Shown here in pieces: positions 1 to 7,766 of a stretch of DNA of 54,665 nucleotides; within the stretch, counting starts at the first letter, position 1, and each line of letters begins with the position of its first letter. Under the pieces are notes generated by a model. It saw only the letters and a list, made by a program, of their open reading frames with translations. It was not told where the DNA came from and did not search any database. The position numbers and the translations under genes are program-made. This stretch comes from Desulfovibrio piger ATCC 29098 (GTDB lineage: Bacteria > Desulfobacterota > Desulfovibrionia > Desulfovibrionales > Desulfovibrionaceae), in the NCBI RefSeq assembly GCF_000156375.1, contig NZ_DS996351.1:1-54665 (forward strand), read 5' to 3'.

Positions 1-803
1 AACTAGCAAGGGCCTGCCCTGCAAGACATCAGGAGAACAGATGGATATGCCAAGGATCTGTCCCGCGTCCTTTGGCATCCATGCTGCTGTCGCTCCTGTA
101 GCGGGAATAGGAGGGACATGTTCTGGAGTGGCAATGCGTGTTTGAAAGATAGAAAAGGATAGATTTTTCATAATATCTTCAATAAAATAAGTATGATAAT
201 AAAAATAATATAGTTTTCCATAAATTTCATAATCTGGAACGATCCTGTAGCAGGGTGAGACATTCACTGCGCGACAGTGTCACTCCTCTCCTGTGAGCTA
301 AGCCATGCCTGAGTGCCTCATCTGCAGTTTTTCGGGAACGATATCTTACGATGTTTGCGGCGATGTCCGCTGCAACGGACATACGGTAAGCGCCGGAGGC
401 CAGCGCGGCACCTGCTGTACGACCAGGAGCCCCTTTGGTACGGCCAAACCAGCCGTACCAAACGGCCGTAGCCATCTCTGCGGCAAGGGGAAATACTGAA
501 AGATTTCGCCCCTTCGGCCAGTCCGCGACTTGCAGGAGTGCCCGGCAGGAGAAGAGTGCCCGTAGCCGGAAGGGGCGACCATTCCTTACAGGCCGCATCA
601 TGGATGCGTGATAGTGGCCAATGTCCTGTCTTGGCGGTATCGGTATCTTTGTTCCCGGACAGGCGGCCCGGGCGGGATCCTTGTCCCTCCTGCCGCAGCC
701 AGTCCCTTTTCTTTGAAGAGCGCCGTTCCGGGAGAGCTGTCTTCCTGCCGGAAAGGAGCAGCGTATCGCTTCGGCGCGGCGCAGCGTATCAAGGAGATCT
801 ATC
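1..803. other. gene-free left end with AT-rich block and inverted repeat
   Basis: I see no convincing gene here. The reading frames present are short or mutually overlapping on both strands and none resembles a known family. Bases about 150-230 are strongly AT-rich, unlike the surrounding DNA, and are the likeliest place for a promoter for the gene at 804. An 11-bp perfect inverted repeat with a 7-bp loop lies at 434-462 (arms 434-444 and 452-462). It is not followed by a T tract. A remnant of a degraded gene or element cannot be excluded. Confidence 0.5.
434..462. repeat. 11-bp perfect inverted repeat
   Basis: Arms TTTGGTACGGC (434-444) and GCCGTACCAAA (452-462) are exactly complementary around a 7-base loop. 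There is no T run on either side, so a simple intrinsic terminator is unlikely. An operator, an RNA structure or an element remnant are all possible. Confidence 0.6.
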
Positions 804-2090
804 ATGCTGGGAGCCATCATCGGTGACATGGTGGGCAGTCCGTATGAATTCCATCCGTGGCAGGGGGCTGCGGAAGCCTTTCCCCTGTTTTCCCCCCGTT
901 CCCGCTTCACGGACGACACGGTGATGACCGTGGCCGTGGCCCGGGGGCTGATGCAGGCCTACGGTCAGGAGCAGGCCTGCCGGGAGGCCTTCATAGACGC
1001 CATGCACGAATATGGTCGTGCCTACAGCCGGGCCGGCTACGGGCAACGCTTTTTTCGCTGGATCGTCACGGGCAGCCGCACGCCGTACAACAGTTTCGGC
1101 AACGGTTCGGCCATGCGCGTCTCGCCTGTGGGCTGGGCCTGTGACAGCCTGGAGGAAACGGAACGCTATGCGGCCCTGAGCGCCTCCGTGACGCATGACC
1201 ATCCCGAGGGCATCAAGGGCGCTTGCGCTACGGCGGCAGCCATATTCCTGGCCCGGGACGGTGCCGGACGGGACTCCATCCGTGATTATATCTCCTTCCG
1301 TTATGGGTATGACCTGAGCCGATCCCTGGCCGAGATCAGGCCAGCCTATCGCCATAAGGAAAGCTGTCAGGAATCCGTCCCCGAAGCCATCATCGCCTTT
1401 CTGGAAAGCCGTTCTTTCGAGGAGGCCGTGCGCAATGCCGTCTGGCTGGGGGGCGACAGCGATACGCAGGCCGCCATCGCCGGGAGCATAGCCGAAGCCT
1501 TTTACGGTGGCGTGCCGCAGCCGATGCGTGATGCGGCTCTGGCCCTTCTCGATGACCGTCTGCGCGGTGATGTGACTGCCTGGTATGCCTGGCTGGCGGT
1601 GCACAGGGGCCTCCCGCTTGACAGGAAGGCCGTTCCTGTTCAGGAACAGGAGATATCCGTATCCGCAACAGGGAGAGACATCATGGAGACCATGCCGAAA
1701 GCCGGGATGATGGGGCTGTGGGAAACGACAGTGGAAGAAGGAATGCTGGCCGCGGCAGTGGGCAGCGGTGAAGTCCGGGTGCTGGCCACCCCTATGATGA
1801 TCATGGGCATGGAGCGCGCCGCCATGGAAGCGATACGCCCCTGCCTGCCCGAAGGCATGACCAGCGTGGGCACTCGGGTGGACATCAGCCATATGGCGCC
1901 CACCCCCTGCGGCATGAAGGTGCGCTTTGAGGCGAAACTGACGGCGGTCTCGGCCAACGGACGAGGTCTGACCTTTACGGTGGCCGCCTATGACGAGGCA
2001 GGTCCCATCGGAGAGGGCAGCCACGAGCGTGTGGTGGTGGACAGGGAAAAATTCCAGAGCCGCGCCCAGGCAAAGGGCGGTCAGGAATAA
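804..2090 (+). CDS. ADP-ribosylglycohydrolase fused to FlK-like hotdog thioesterase
   Basis: Residues 1 to about 285 are an ADP-ribosylglycohydrolase (ARH/DraG family): the N-terminal GAIIGDMVGS, the metal-binding TDDT at 36-39 and GGDSDT at 216-221 are all present, so removal of ADP-ribose from a protein or small molecule is expected. Residues 294-428 match the fluoroacetyl-CoA thioesterase (FlK) family. T329, E337 and H363 have the same spacing (8 and 26) as the FlK catalytic Thr/Glu/His triad, and the GEGSHER tail is typical. The start is set by AAGGAG at 791-796. No stop separates the two domains, but an ATG at 1683 in the same frame has its own GGGAGA seven bases upstream, so a free thioesterase may also be made. 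The gene stands alone and ends before a clear terminator. The substrate of either domain is unknown. Confidence 0.88.
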   Translation: MLGAIIGDMVGSPYEFHPWQGAAEAFPLFSPRSRFTDDTVMTVAVARGLMQAYGQEQACREAFIDAMHEYGRAYSRAGYGQRFFRWIVTGSRTPYNSFGNGSAMRVSPVGWACDSLEETERYAALSASVTHDHPEGIKGACATAAAIFLARDGAGRDSIRDYISFRYGYDLSRSLAEIRPAYRHKESCQESVPEAIIAFLESRSFEEAVRNAVWLGGDSDTQAAIAGSIAEAFYGGVPQPMRDAALALLDDRLRGDVTAWYAWLAVHRGLPLDRKAVPVQEQEISVSATGRDIMETMPKAGMMGLWETTVEEGMLAAAVGSGEVRVLATPMMIMGMERAAMEAIRPCLPEGMTSVGTRVDISHMAPTPCGMKVRFEAKLTAVSANGRGLTFTVAAYDEAGPIGEGSHERVVVDREKFQSRAQAKGGQE

Positions 2091-2139
2091 CAGACAGCCG
2101 GGCCGACAGAAGCGGTAGCGCAAAAACAAAGATGTACGG

Positions 2140-2170
2140 ACAGGGAGGGGCAAAGGTTCCTCCCTGTTTT
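2140..2170 (+). terminator. intrinsic terminator after the glycohydrolase-thioesterase gene
   Basis: A perfect 9-bp stem (ACAGGGAGG 2140-2148 with CCTCCCTGT 2159-2167) closes a 10-base loop and is followed by a short T run, 50 bases after the stop codon. Confidence 0.75.
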
Positions 2171-2615
2171 CATTTCTGGCGGAAAGTCCGTCTGCTTACG
2201 GGCTATTCCTCACGAAGAGGCATGGCTCCCGGCACTGGGGGAAGAGCCTCTTCCTGTCACGGACATAAGGAGGACCGGGGGATATGTTCCCCAGTACAGG
2301 CAGGATGCTGGTGCGGAGGCAAAGCCGAAGAACGAGAATGAGCTTGCCCGCAAGTCTGGGGAAGGGTAGGCTCAGCGTGTTCTTCCACGGAAGGAGACGC
2401 AGGATGGCACGGCTCAGGGGGCCCGGCAGCAAAGCCGGAGAAGGCCCCGGTCGCCTGTGGGACGTCAGGCCCGGCCTGCGACAATGGAGGGCATGGCTTG
2501 CCCTTTGTCGTGCCATCGCGTATTTGCCGGCAACCCCTCTCCGGCCCGGCTATGCATCCGGGCGGATGGAACGTGGTTGCATGGTGCCGCATGGCGAGCC
2601 CTCAAGGAGGAAGTT
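2171..2615. other. intergenic region, no gene seen
   Basis: This stretch lies between a terminator and the ribosome-binding site of the next gene. The frame of the downstream membrane protein is open back to an ATG at 2457, but those residues are rich in Arg, Pro and Cys and do not look like protein. It presumably holds the promoter and leader of the glycan operon; no clear promoter was identified. Confidence 0.45.
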
Positions 2616-4499
2616 TTGTTTTTTGTCGGATCACTGACCTGCCTGAGCATCTTTCTGGCCTGGCGTCTGGCTGCGCCCTGGTGCGCGCCCTTTCTGGCCG
2701 TTTGTGTGACGGCCCTGCTGCAGGTCCTCGCGGCCATGGGGGGCGTGTACCATGAAGTCCGCCTTGCCGTGGCTGTCCTGTCTTTCCTCTCCCTGTTGCC
2801 GGTCTGTGCTTCCCTGTTCACCGCAGGGGCCCCCCGGCGTCATTATCTCCGTACGGCGGCGCCTTCCCTGCTGTTTGCGGGCCTGCTGCTCCTGTTCGCC
2901 TGGCATTATGCCGGGGCCAGGCTCGTCTATTGGGACGAATTCTTCTGGGGCGGCTTCGTCAAGCATTTGGTGGGGGAGAACGGTCTCTGGGCCTGGGGCT
3001 CCGTCCTGCCCCGGCATGATTCGGTGCTGCTCTATCCGCCCATGGTCACCATCCTGCAGGCCCTGCTCCAGCCCATGGGGATCTTTTCGGAGCCTGCCAT
3101 AGCCGTGGGCGAAGCCGCTGTTCTGCTTTCCGCCACGGGTGTCGTCATCCATCTGACCCGGGAACGGGGCCTCTCGTTCTGGCCGGTCTGCTTTTGTGCC
3201 CTGCTGACGTTCGGTCTGCTGCGTTCTCTGGGAGCGCATGTGGACTATGGTTCCTATATCTTCGGTTATGGGGAAAGCCTGCAGACAGCACTCTATACGG
3301 CACTTGCCCTGCTGGTGGTCTTCTCCTGTCGGGAACGGCTGCTGCGTCTGCTCCTGCAGGGGGGCTGCGCTGTGCTCATCCTGTGCAAGCCTACCGGGAT
3401 ATTGCTTGTTCTGTGTGTGTTGGGAGCCTTTGCCCTGCGGCAGTTTTGGGGTGTGGCAAGGCAAAGGTTCCGGCATGTCATATGGTCGATCGTCGGCGTG
3501 GTCTGGCCGGCTGTCCTGTGCTGGGGGCTGTGGAAGATCTACCGAGCCATCTGCATCACGGGAGCGGCCGGGGCGGATTTTTCTGCCATGGCCAATAGCT
3601 GGGGGCTGGAGACCATCCTCGATGCCATTCCTGTGTATGCCTGGGCGTTCCTGATGCGGCCCCTCCTCAGTATCCCTGCCATAGGGCTGCTGACGTTCGC
3701 GACCGGTACGGCCGTGTTGCTGCTCCTGTCCTGTGGCGGGAGCTGGTACCTGCTGCGCAAGGATCCCCGGTTGCTGCCCCAGGGCAGGGGCTTTGCCGCG
3801 CTGCTTCTGGTGGCAGGCTTTTTAGCCTGGGTGGCGGCCCATGCGTATGCGACCATGGCCTATATGGATGCTCGGGAGCTGGCTTCCGCGGCCAGTTATG
3901 AACGCTACGCCGCCGTTGCCATGGGGCCCCTGCTGGTCGGGACGATCTTTCTTTTCCTGCTGCGTGCTGCAAAACAGGGGCATCTGTGGCAGGTCAGGCT
4001 CGTACGCTTTTTCAGTGTGGTACTCATGGTCGTGGCTGTGTGTTTTTCGCTGCAACGTCCTGCGGATATCCCCGGACATCTGGCAGAGATGGAGCAAGCC
4101 GCCCGAATTCTGCAGCAGTCTACGCCGGAAGGGAGTTCCTGGTGGCTCGTGGCCGGAAAGGCTTCCTACGAGTATGGCATGATCTGCCGTTATCTGGTAA
4201 TGCCGGAACGCAGCGCTGACCGCGTGAGTGAAGTGCTGGAGTTCAATCCAGTAGATTCCCCGGAGGAACGGTTGCTCGGTGGTACGCTGCCTGCCGACCT
4301 GCGGGCCACGGCGCGACGGCAGAAGGTGGATTATCTGCTCCTGTGGCGTGTCCCCGCCGATTTCGTGGCGCGCTACGGCAAGGAGCTGGGGTTGTACGAA
4401 GGTGAGGCGTTCCCGCTCCTTCTGCGGCTTGATGCCTGGCGTGAAGGAGAACGGGAGTTGCCTGAAAAGATCGTGTTGCCGGCACAATCTGGCCGGTGA
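2616..4499 (+). CDS. multi-pass membrane protein, GT-C glycosyltransferase-like
   Basis: A protein of about 627 residues with roughly ten hydrophobic segments and a soluble C-terminal part of about 150 residues. After the first membrane segments it has YWDEFFWGGF, an acidic pair in the first long loop, as in GT-C enzymes that use polyprenyl-phosphate sugars (ArnT/PMT-like); membership is inferred from architecture. I chose TTG 2616 because AAGGAGG (2604-2610) sits five bases upstream and the protein becomes hydrophobic immediately; an ATG at 2457 in the same frame adds non-protein-like sequence. It overlaps the region just before a GT2 gene, and the pair resembles the 18232/19910 pair, suggesting a lipid-linked sugar donor made by GT2 and used by this protein. 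Confidence 0.75.
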   Translation: MFFVGSLTCLSIFLAWRLAAPWCAPFLAVCVTALLQVLAAMGGVYHEVRLAVAVLSFLSLLPVCASLFTAGAPRRHYLRTAAPSLLFAGLLLLFAWHYAGARLVYWDEFFWGGFVKHLVGENGLWAWGSVLPRHDSVLLYPPMVTILQALLQPMGIFSEPAIAVGEAAVLLSATGVVIHLTRERGLSFWPVCFCALLTFGLLRSLGAHVDYGSYIFGYGESLQTALYTALALLVVFSCRERLLRLLLQGGCAVLILCKPTGILLVLCVLGAFALRQFWGVARQRFRHVIWSIVGVVWPAVLCWGLWKIYRAICITGAAGADFSAMANSWGLETILDAIPVYAWAFLMRPLLSIPAIGLLTFATGTAVLLLLSCGGSWYLLRKDPRLLPQGRGFAALLLVAGFLAWVAAHAYATMAYMDARELASAASYERYAAVAMGPLLVGTIFLFLLRAAKQGHLWQVRLVRFFSVVLMVVAVCFSLQRPADIPGHLAEMEQAARILQQSTPEGSSWWLVAGKASYEYGMICRYLVMPERSADRVSEVLEFNPVDSPEERLLGGTLPADLRATARRQKVDYLLLWRVPADFVARYGKELGLYEGEAFPLLLRLDAWREGERELPEKIVLPAQSGR

Positions 4500-4543
4500 T
4501 GAGGGGGATGCGGTGCGGCCGTATCCGATCAAGGGGAAAAACT

Positions 4544-5692
4544 ATGGAAGATACCTGTGAACTGACTATCCTGATGCCCTGCCTGAACGAATCCGAGACG
4601 CTGGCCACCTGCATCATGAAGGCCAAGGCCTACCTGGAGCGTTCCGGCGTTGACGGTGAAGTGCTGGTAGCGGACAACGGCAGCACGGACGGATCCCAGG
4701 AGATCGCCCGCAGTCTGGGCGCCCGGGTCGTGGATGTGGCGCAAAAAGGCTACGGCGCGGCCCTGCTGGGCGGTATCGCTGCCGCGCGCGGCAAGTACAC
4801 CATCATGGGCGATGCCGATGACAGCTACGACTTCTCCAGTCTGCAGGTCTTTGTGGACAAATTGCGCCAGGGCGTGGATCTGGTCATGGGCAACCGTTTC
4901 AAGGGCGGGATCGCTCCCGGGGCCATGCCGCCGCTCCATCGCTATCTGGGCAACCCGGTCCTGAGCTGGATCGGGCGCCTGTTCTTCCGCATCAGCATCG
5001 GTGACTTCCATTGCGGGTTGCGGGGCTTCAATACCGAGGCCATCCGTCGCTGCGGCCTGAAGACCACCGGCATGGAGTTCGCCTCCGAGATGGTGGTCAA
5101 GGCCTCTATGTACGGCCTCAGCATGGCCGAGGTCCCCACCACGCTGGACAAGGATGGCCGCAGCCGTCCGCCGCATCTGCGTACCTGGCGCGATGGCTGG
5201 CGCCACCTCTGCTTTTTGCTGACCTATGCGCCGCACTGGCTGTATATGTATCCGGCGCTGGCCCTGATGGGCGTGGGCCTGCTGGGCGTGCTGCTTTTGC
5301 TCTCCGGTCCCCTGTCCGTGGGCAGCGTGACCTTTGCCAACAAAAGCTTTGTGACCTTCGCCATGCTGCTCATGCTGGGCATGCAGGTCATGGGGCTGGG
5401 AGTCGTGGCGGCGGGGCTGGCCGGTACGCATCTGCCGGGCCGGGGCGTCAGCCTGCTGGCACGCCTGGCCTCCCGAGACAGACTGGCGTTCGTGGCCCTG
5501 GCCTTCCTGGTGCTGTTCGTGTGCAGCTACGGCTATTGCTTCTCGGCCTGGTCCGGTGCCGGTTACGGCAATATGGCATCGCCTTTTGTGGACAATCTGA
5601 GCATCCTCGCCATCGTTTTCGGCGCCATGGCTGTGTTTTCCTTCATGCTGGCCTTCATCATCGCCGTGTGCAAGGAATTTTCATCTAAATAG
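4544..5692 (+). CDS. family 2 glycosyltransferase (dolichyl-phosphate-sugar synthase-like)
   Basis: The cytoplasmic GT-A domain starts at LTILMPCLNESETLATC and includes ADNGSTDGSQEIARS and the nucleotide-sugar/metal motif GDADDSYDF. NRFKGG and GDFHCGLRGF are typical of DPM1/GtrB-type enzymes that load a sugar on polyprenyl phosphate. The C-terminal third (from about residue 225) has about four membrane segments. ATG 4544 was chosen because AAGGGG lies seven bases upstream and the fold begins a few residues later; an upstream ATG (4496) overlaps the previous stop but adds a basic, non-homologous tail. Probably co-transcribed with the GT-C-like gene before it. The sugar is not predictable. Confidence 0.88.
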   Translation: MEDTCELTILMPCLNESETLATCIMKAKAYLERSGVDGEVLVADNGSTDGSQEIARSLGARVVDVAQKGYGAALLGGIAAARGKYTIMGDADDSYDFSSLQVFVDKLRQGVDLVMGNRFKGGIAPGAMPPLHRYLGNPVLSWIGRLFFRISIGDFHCGLRGFNTEAIRRCGLKTTGMEFASEMVVKASMYGLSMAEVPTTLDKDGRSRPPHLRTWRDGWRHLCFLLTYAPHWLYMYPALALMGVGLLGVLLLLSGPLSVGSVTFANKSFVTFAMLLMLGMQVMGLGVVAAGLAGTHLPGRGVSLLARLASRDRLAFVALAFLVLFVCSYGYCFSAWSGAGYGNMASPFVDNLSILAIVFGAMAVFSFMLAFIIAVCKEFSSK

Positions 5693-5703
5693 ATTTTTGA
5701 ATT

Positions 5704-6324
5704 ATGATGACTAGAAAAATAATAAAATCTATTACTAAGGGACTGTTTGTATACTTACTGCTTATCTCTATTTGTTGTTCTTTATTGTTTTTGAGCTTTT
5801 CTTTGGATGGAGATATAGAGAGTAATGCTTCTATAGGGATATGTAAGATATCAAATGGAGAAATATATCCAAAAGTTCTTGAGCATTACTTGCCGATGCC
5901 ATGGACATATTTTTTAAGTTCATGGGCCCATTACTTGCAGCAGGATAAATTTACTGACCGTGAAATGCTCAAAGCTGCCATAGCACCAGGAGATAATATT
6001 TTTGAGCGAGCTATGGTCCCGGAATACGGACGTTATTGGCATGGATATCTCGTCTTTTTACGTCCAGTTTTGATGTTTTTTCCTTATGAAGAAATAAAAT
6101 ATCTTGGATTGATTGTTCATATTCTGGGCATAAGTATAATTTATTTTTCTGTAAAGAGGATTTCGGATTTTTTAGCAAAAGGGTTAGTAGTTTCTTTTCT
6201 CCTGTATGGATGGCTTACTGCTTGGTTGTCTTTTCAATTTTATTCAGCATATTTTATTGTTTATGCTGCAGGAAGCTTAGTGACGAGGATAAAAAAGAGA
6301 CATATCCTATATTTTTCTTTATAA
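5704..6324 (+). CDS. AT-rich multi-pass membrane protein, N-terminal part (frameshifted)
   Basis: The base composition drops sharply at about 5693, and codon use (ATA, AAA, TTT, TTA) is unlike the flanking genes, indicating transfer. The protein has an N-terminal membrane segment, an external domain with GDNIFERAMVPEYGRYWHGY, and further membrane segments. It stops at 6324, but the family-like sequence continues in the -1 frame (6297-6866). The two frames meet at A AAA AAG (6291-6297), a classic slippery heptamer in the correct phase. Read through, the product would be about 387 residues. It follows the GT2 gene by 11 bases and is probably a sugar- or polymer-related membrane protein; I do not recognise the exact family. 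It may be an inactivated gene, a sequencing indel or a real frameshift product. Confidence 0.65.
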   Translation: MMTRKIIKSITKGLFVYLLLISICCSLLFLSFSLDGDIESNASIGICKISNGEIYPKVLEHYLPMPWTYFLSSWAHYLQQDKFTDREMLKAAIAPGDNIFERAMVPEYGRYWHGYLVFLRPVLMFFPYEEIKYLGLIVHILGISIIYFSVKRISDFLAKGLVVSFLLYGWLTAWLSFQFYSAYFIVYAAGSLVTRIKKRHILYFSL

Positions 6325-6866
6325 CTGGGATGGCTGTTGCATTTTTTGATTTACTGTCAGTACCATTGCTGACGTTGGGAATTCCATTGCTTATTATTTA
6401 TGCAAAAGAAAAGAGAACTAATTTTACGAGTATTTTTTTGTATTGTATTTTATGGTTGATAGGCTATGGATTATTTTGGATGGCAAAGCCATTAATAGCA
6501 ACATATATTCTTCAGCAGAATATTATTGCTGATTTCTATCATCAGGCAATGTATAGGATCGGAGGTTCTATTCCTCGTCCAACAGAAATGCCGATATGGC
6601 TTCAGGCCCTCACTATGAATGGTCGTGTATTGGTTGGTCTTATTCCAATCTTTCTTTTTTTCCGGAAAAAAATTTTTTGGAATATCAACAACGGGATGCC
6701 ATTACTCTTTATAGGCGGGATGCCCATTTTATGGGTATGTATTTTAGCAAATCATTCTGCAATTCATTACTGGTTTACAGCACGGGTATTTATGATAAGT
6801 TGTTTTGCGTTGATTGTTTATATTTATAAAATAGATGATTACAAAAATAGTCATGAAAATATTTAA
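6210..6866 (+). CDS. AT-rich multi-pass membrane protein, C-terminal part (frameshifted)
   Basis: This frame carries the second half of the membrane protein begun at 5704. Protein-like sequence is seen from the slippery site (about 6295) onward: YPIFFFITGMAVAFFDLLS, several membrane segments, and NHSAIHYWFTAR close to the C-terminus. The 6210 ATG overlaps the true upstream frame and is probably not used; ATG 6330 is the only sensible independent start, without a good ribosome-binding site. The most likely reading is one gene split by a -1 frameshift. It is as AT-rich as the first half. Confidence 0.6.
   Translation: MAYCLVVFSILFSIFYCLCCRKLSDEDKKETYPIFFFITGMAVAFFDLLSVPLLTLGIPLLIIYAKEKRTNFTSIFLYCILWLIGYGLFWMAKPLIATYILQQNIIADFYHQAMYRIGGSIPRPTEMPIWLQALTMNGRVLVGLIPIFLFFRKKIFWNINNGMPLLFIGGMPILWVCILANHSAIHYWFTARVFMISCFALIVYIYKIDDYKNSHENI
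6291..6297 (+). promoter_or_regulatory. A AAA AAG slippery heptamer at the frame change
   Basis: In the reading frame of 5704 the codons are ATA AAA AAG, giving A_AAA_AAG, the same heptamer used for -1 frameshifting in E. coli dnaX. A -1 slip moves ribosomes into the frame that continues to 6866; the zero frame stops 25 bases later. GAGG (6285-6288) is only two bases upstream, closer than the usual stimulatory Shine-Dalgarno, and I see no strong hairpin downstream. Confidence 0.5.
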
Positions 6867-7305
6867 TAATAAATTACAGACTTTTTTACTGTTTATTGGA
6901 GTAGCTGGCCTTTGGATGTCTTTATCGCCCGCCGTGGCCTCTCCCCTGGGGGCGGACAGCTTCTTCACGGTGGACATCCCCGAAGGCTGGACCATCGAGG
7001 CCCAGGACAAAGGCTCCGTGACCATGCTTTCCCCAGATGCCGGCATCATGGTGAGCCTGGTGACAGGTCTCAACGGGACGCGCAGTCGTGCCGACATCGT
7101 GGAGGAGTACCGCAAGATGCTGGACGCCCCGGATGTCCGCCCCCGGGCCGATGATGTCTACGAGATGCAGGGCCACGCGGGGAACATCCCCATGCGGGGC
7201 GTGCTGGCCCTGGGGGCTGACAGGCATGTGCTCGTCCTGCTGGCCGGAAAGGTGGAGGATGCCCAGGCCCAGGCCATCGTGGATTCGCTGGCCCTGAAAA
7301 AATAG
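6853..7305 (+). CDS. small exported protein of unknown function
   Basis: About 150 residues with an N-terminal signal peptide (basic MKIFNNK, hydrophobic stretch, cleavage near SPAVAS) and a compact domain beginning FFTVDIPEGWTIEAQ, resembling the small periplasmic proteins with a 'P.GW' motif found in Desulfovibrio; the function is unknown. The first 20 or so codons are AT-rich, the remainder GC-rich, so the boundary of the foreign segment falls inside the signal peptide region (about 6915). ATG 6853 was chosen for a typical signal peptide; ATG 6835 is in the same frame and overlaps the previous gene. Neither has a clear ribosome-binding site, so translation may be coupled. Confidence 0.7.
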   Translation: MKIFNNKLQTFLLFIGVAGLWMSLSPAVASPLGADSFFTVDIPEGWTIEAQDKGSVTMLSPDAGIMVSLVTGLNGTRSRADIVEEYRKMLDAPDVRPRADDVYEMQGHAGNIPMRGVLALGADRHVLVLLAGKVEDAQAQAIVDSLALKK

Positions 7306-7394
7306 CGTCAGGCTGTTCCGGCTCTGTAGCGGGCGGGACAAGAGCATAGTGCAAGACGTTTGCCCCGGAGAGGGTAGAAGAAAAGCGTTGAGGT

Positions 7395-7431
7395 AAAAAG
7401 ACCGTCGTCCTTGGGGATGGCGGTCTTTTTT
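7395..7431 (+). terminator. strong intrinsic terminator, end of glycan block
   Basis: AAAAAGACCG (7395-7404) pairs with CGGTCTTTTT (7421-7430), ending in a T6 run, about 90 bases after the stop of the small exported protein. The A-rich 5' arm suggests it also works on the opposite strand. Confidence 0.85.
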
Positions 7432-7766
7432 CGTGGCAGGGAGGAAGGCTTTGCACATGGCTGTCCCGGCAGATCCCGGTCCGTACTGGGAAAAGATAGT
7501 CGGGCCCGGGGACATGCCCGTGAGGCTGCCATCATGTTGCGGGTCGGACTGGGCTGATGCGCGCGGCAGGTATCGAGCAGGTCGGGAACGTGGTGCAGGG
7601 ATAGAAGGTCACTCCGCAGGTACGGCTGTGGCCGGAAATGCCGCTGCCCTGCGGAAATGCGGCTCCCGGCCCCTTGTGGGGCGTGTGTAATGGGTATATG
7701 CTCCAAAGATTCCGCCTGCCTCTGGCGTGAGCAGGCGGCGCACCGTTTTTACAAGGGATGTTTTCC
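7432..7766. other. ilvA leader region
   Basis: No gene is seen between the terminator and ilvA. The last part holds a hairpin plus T tract directly before the ilvA ribosome-binding site (listed separately). I see no T-box and no leader peptide rich in Ile, Val, Leu or Thr codons. Confidence 0.4.
7712..7750 (+). promoter_or_regulatory. hairpin with T tract just upstream of ilvA
   Basis: CCGCCTGC (7712-7719) pairs with GCAGGCGG (7731-7738), followed after seven bases by TTTTT (7746-7750). The ilvA ribosome-binding site starts at 7753, so the element could act as a terminator/attenuator in the ilvA leader. Confidence 0.4.

Noticed and set aside
227..919. Minus-strand 230-residue open frame at the left end
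   Set aside because: Overlaps the true start of the glycohydrolase gene, low-complexity basic composition, no recognisable motif.
1683..2090. Thioesterase domain as a separate gene
   Set aside because: A ribosome-binding site exists, but there is no stop between the domains; it is kept as part of one gene with a possible internal start.
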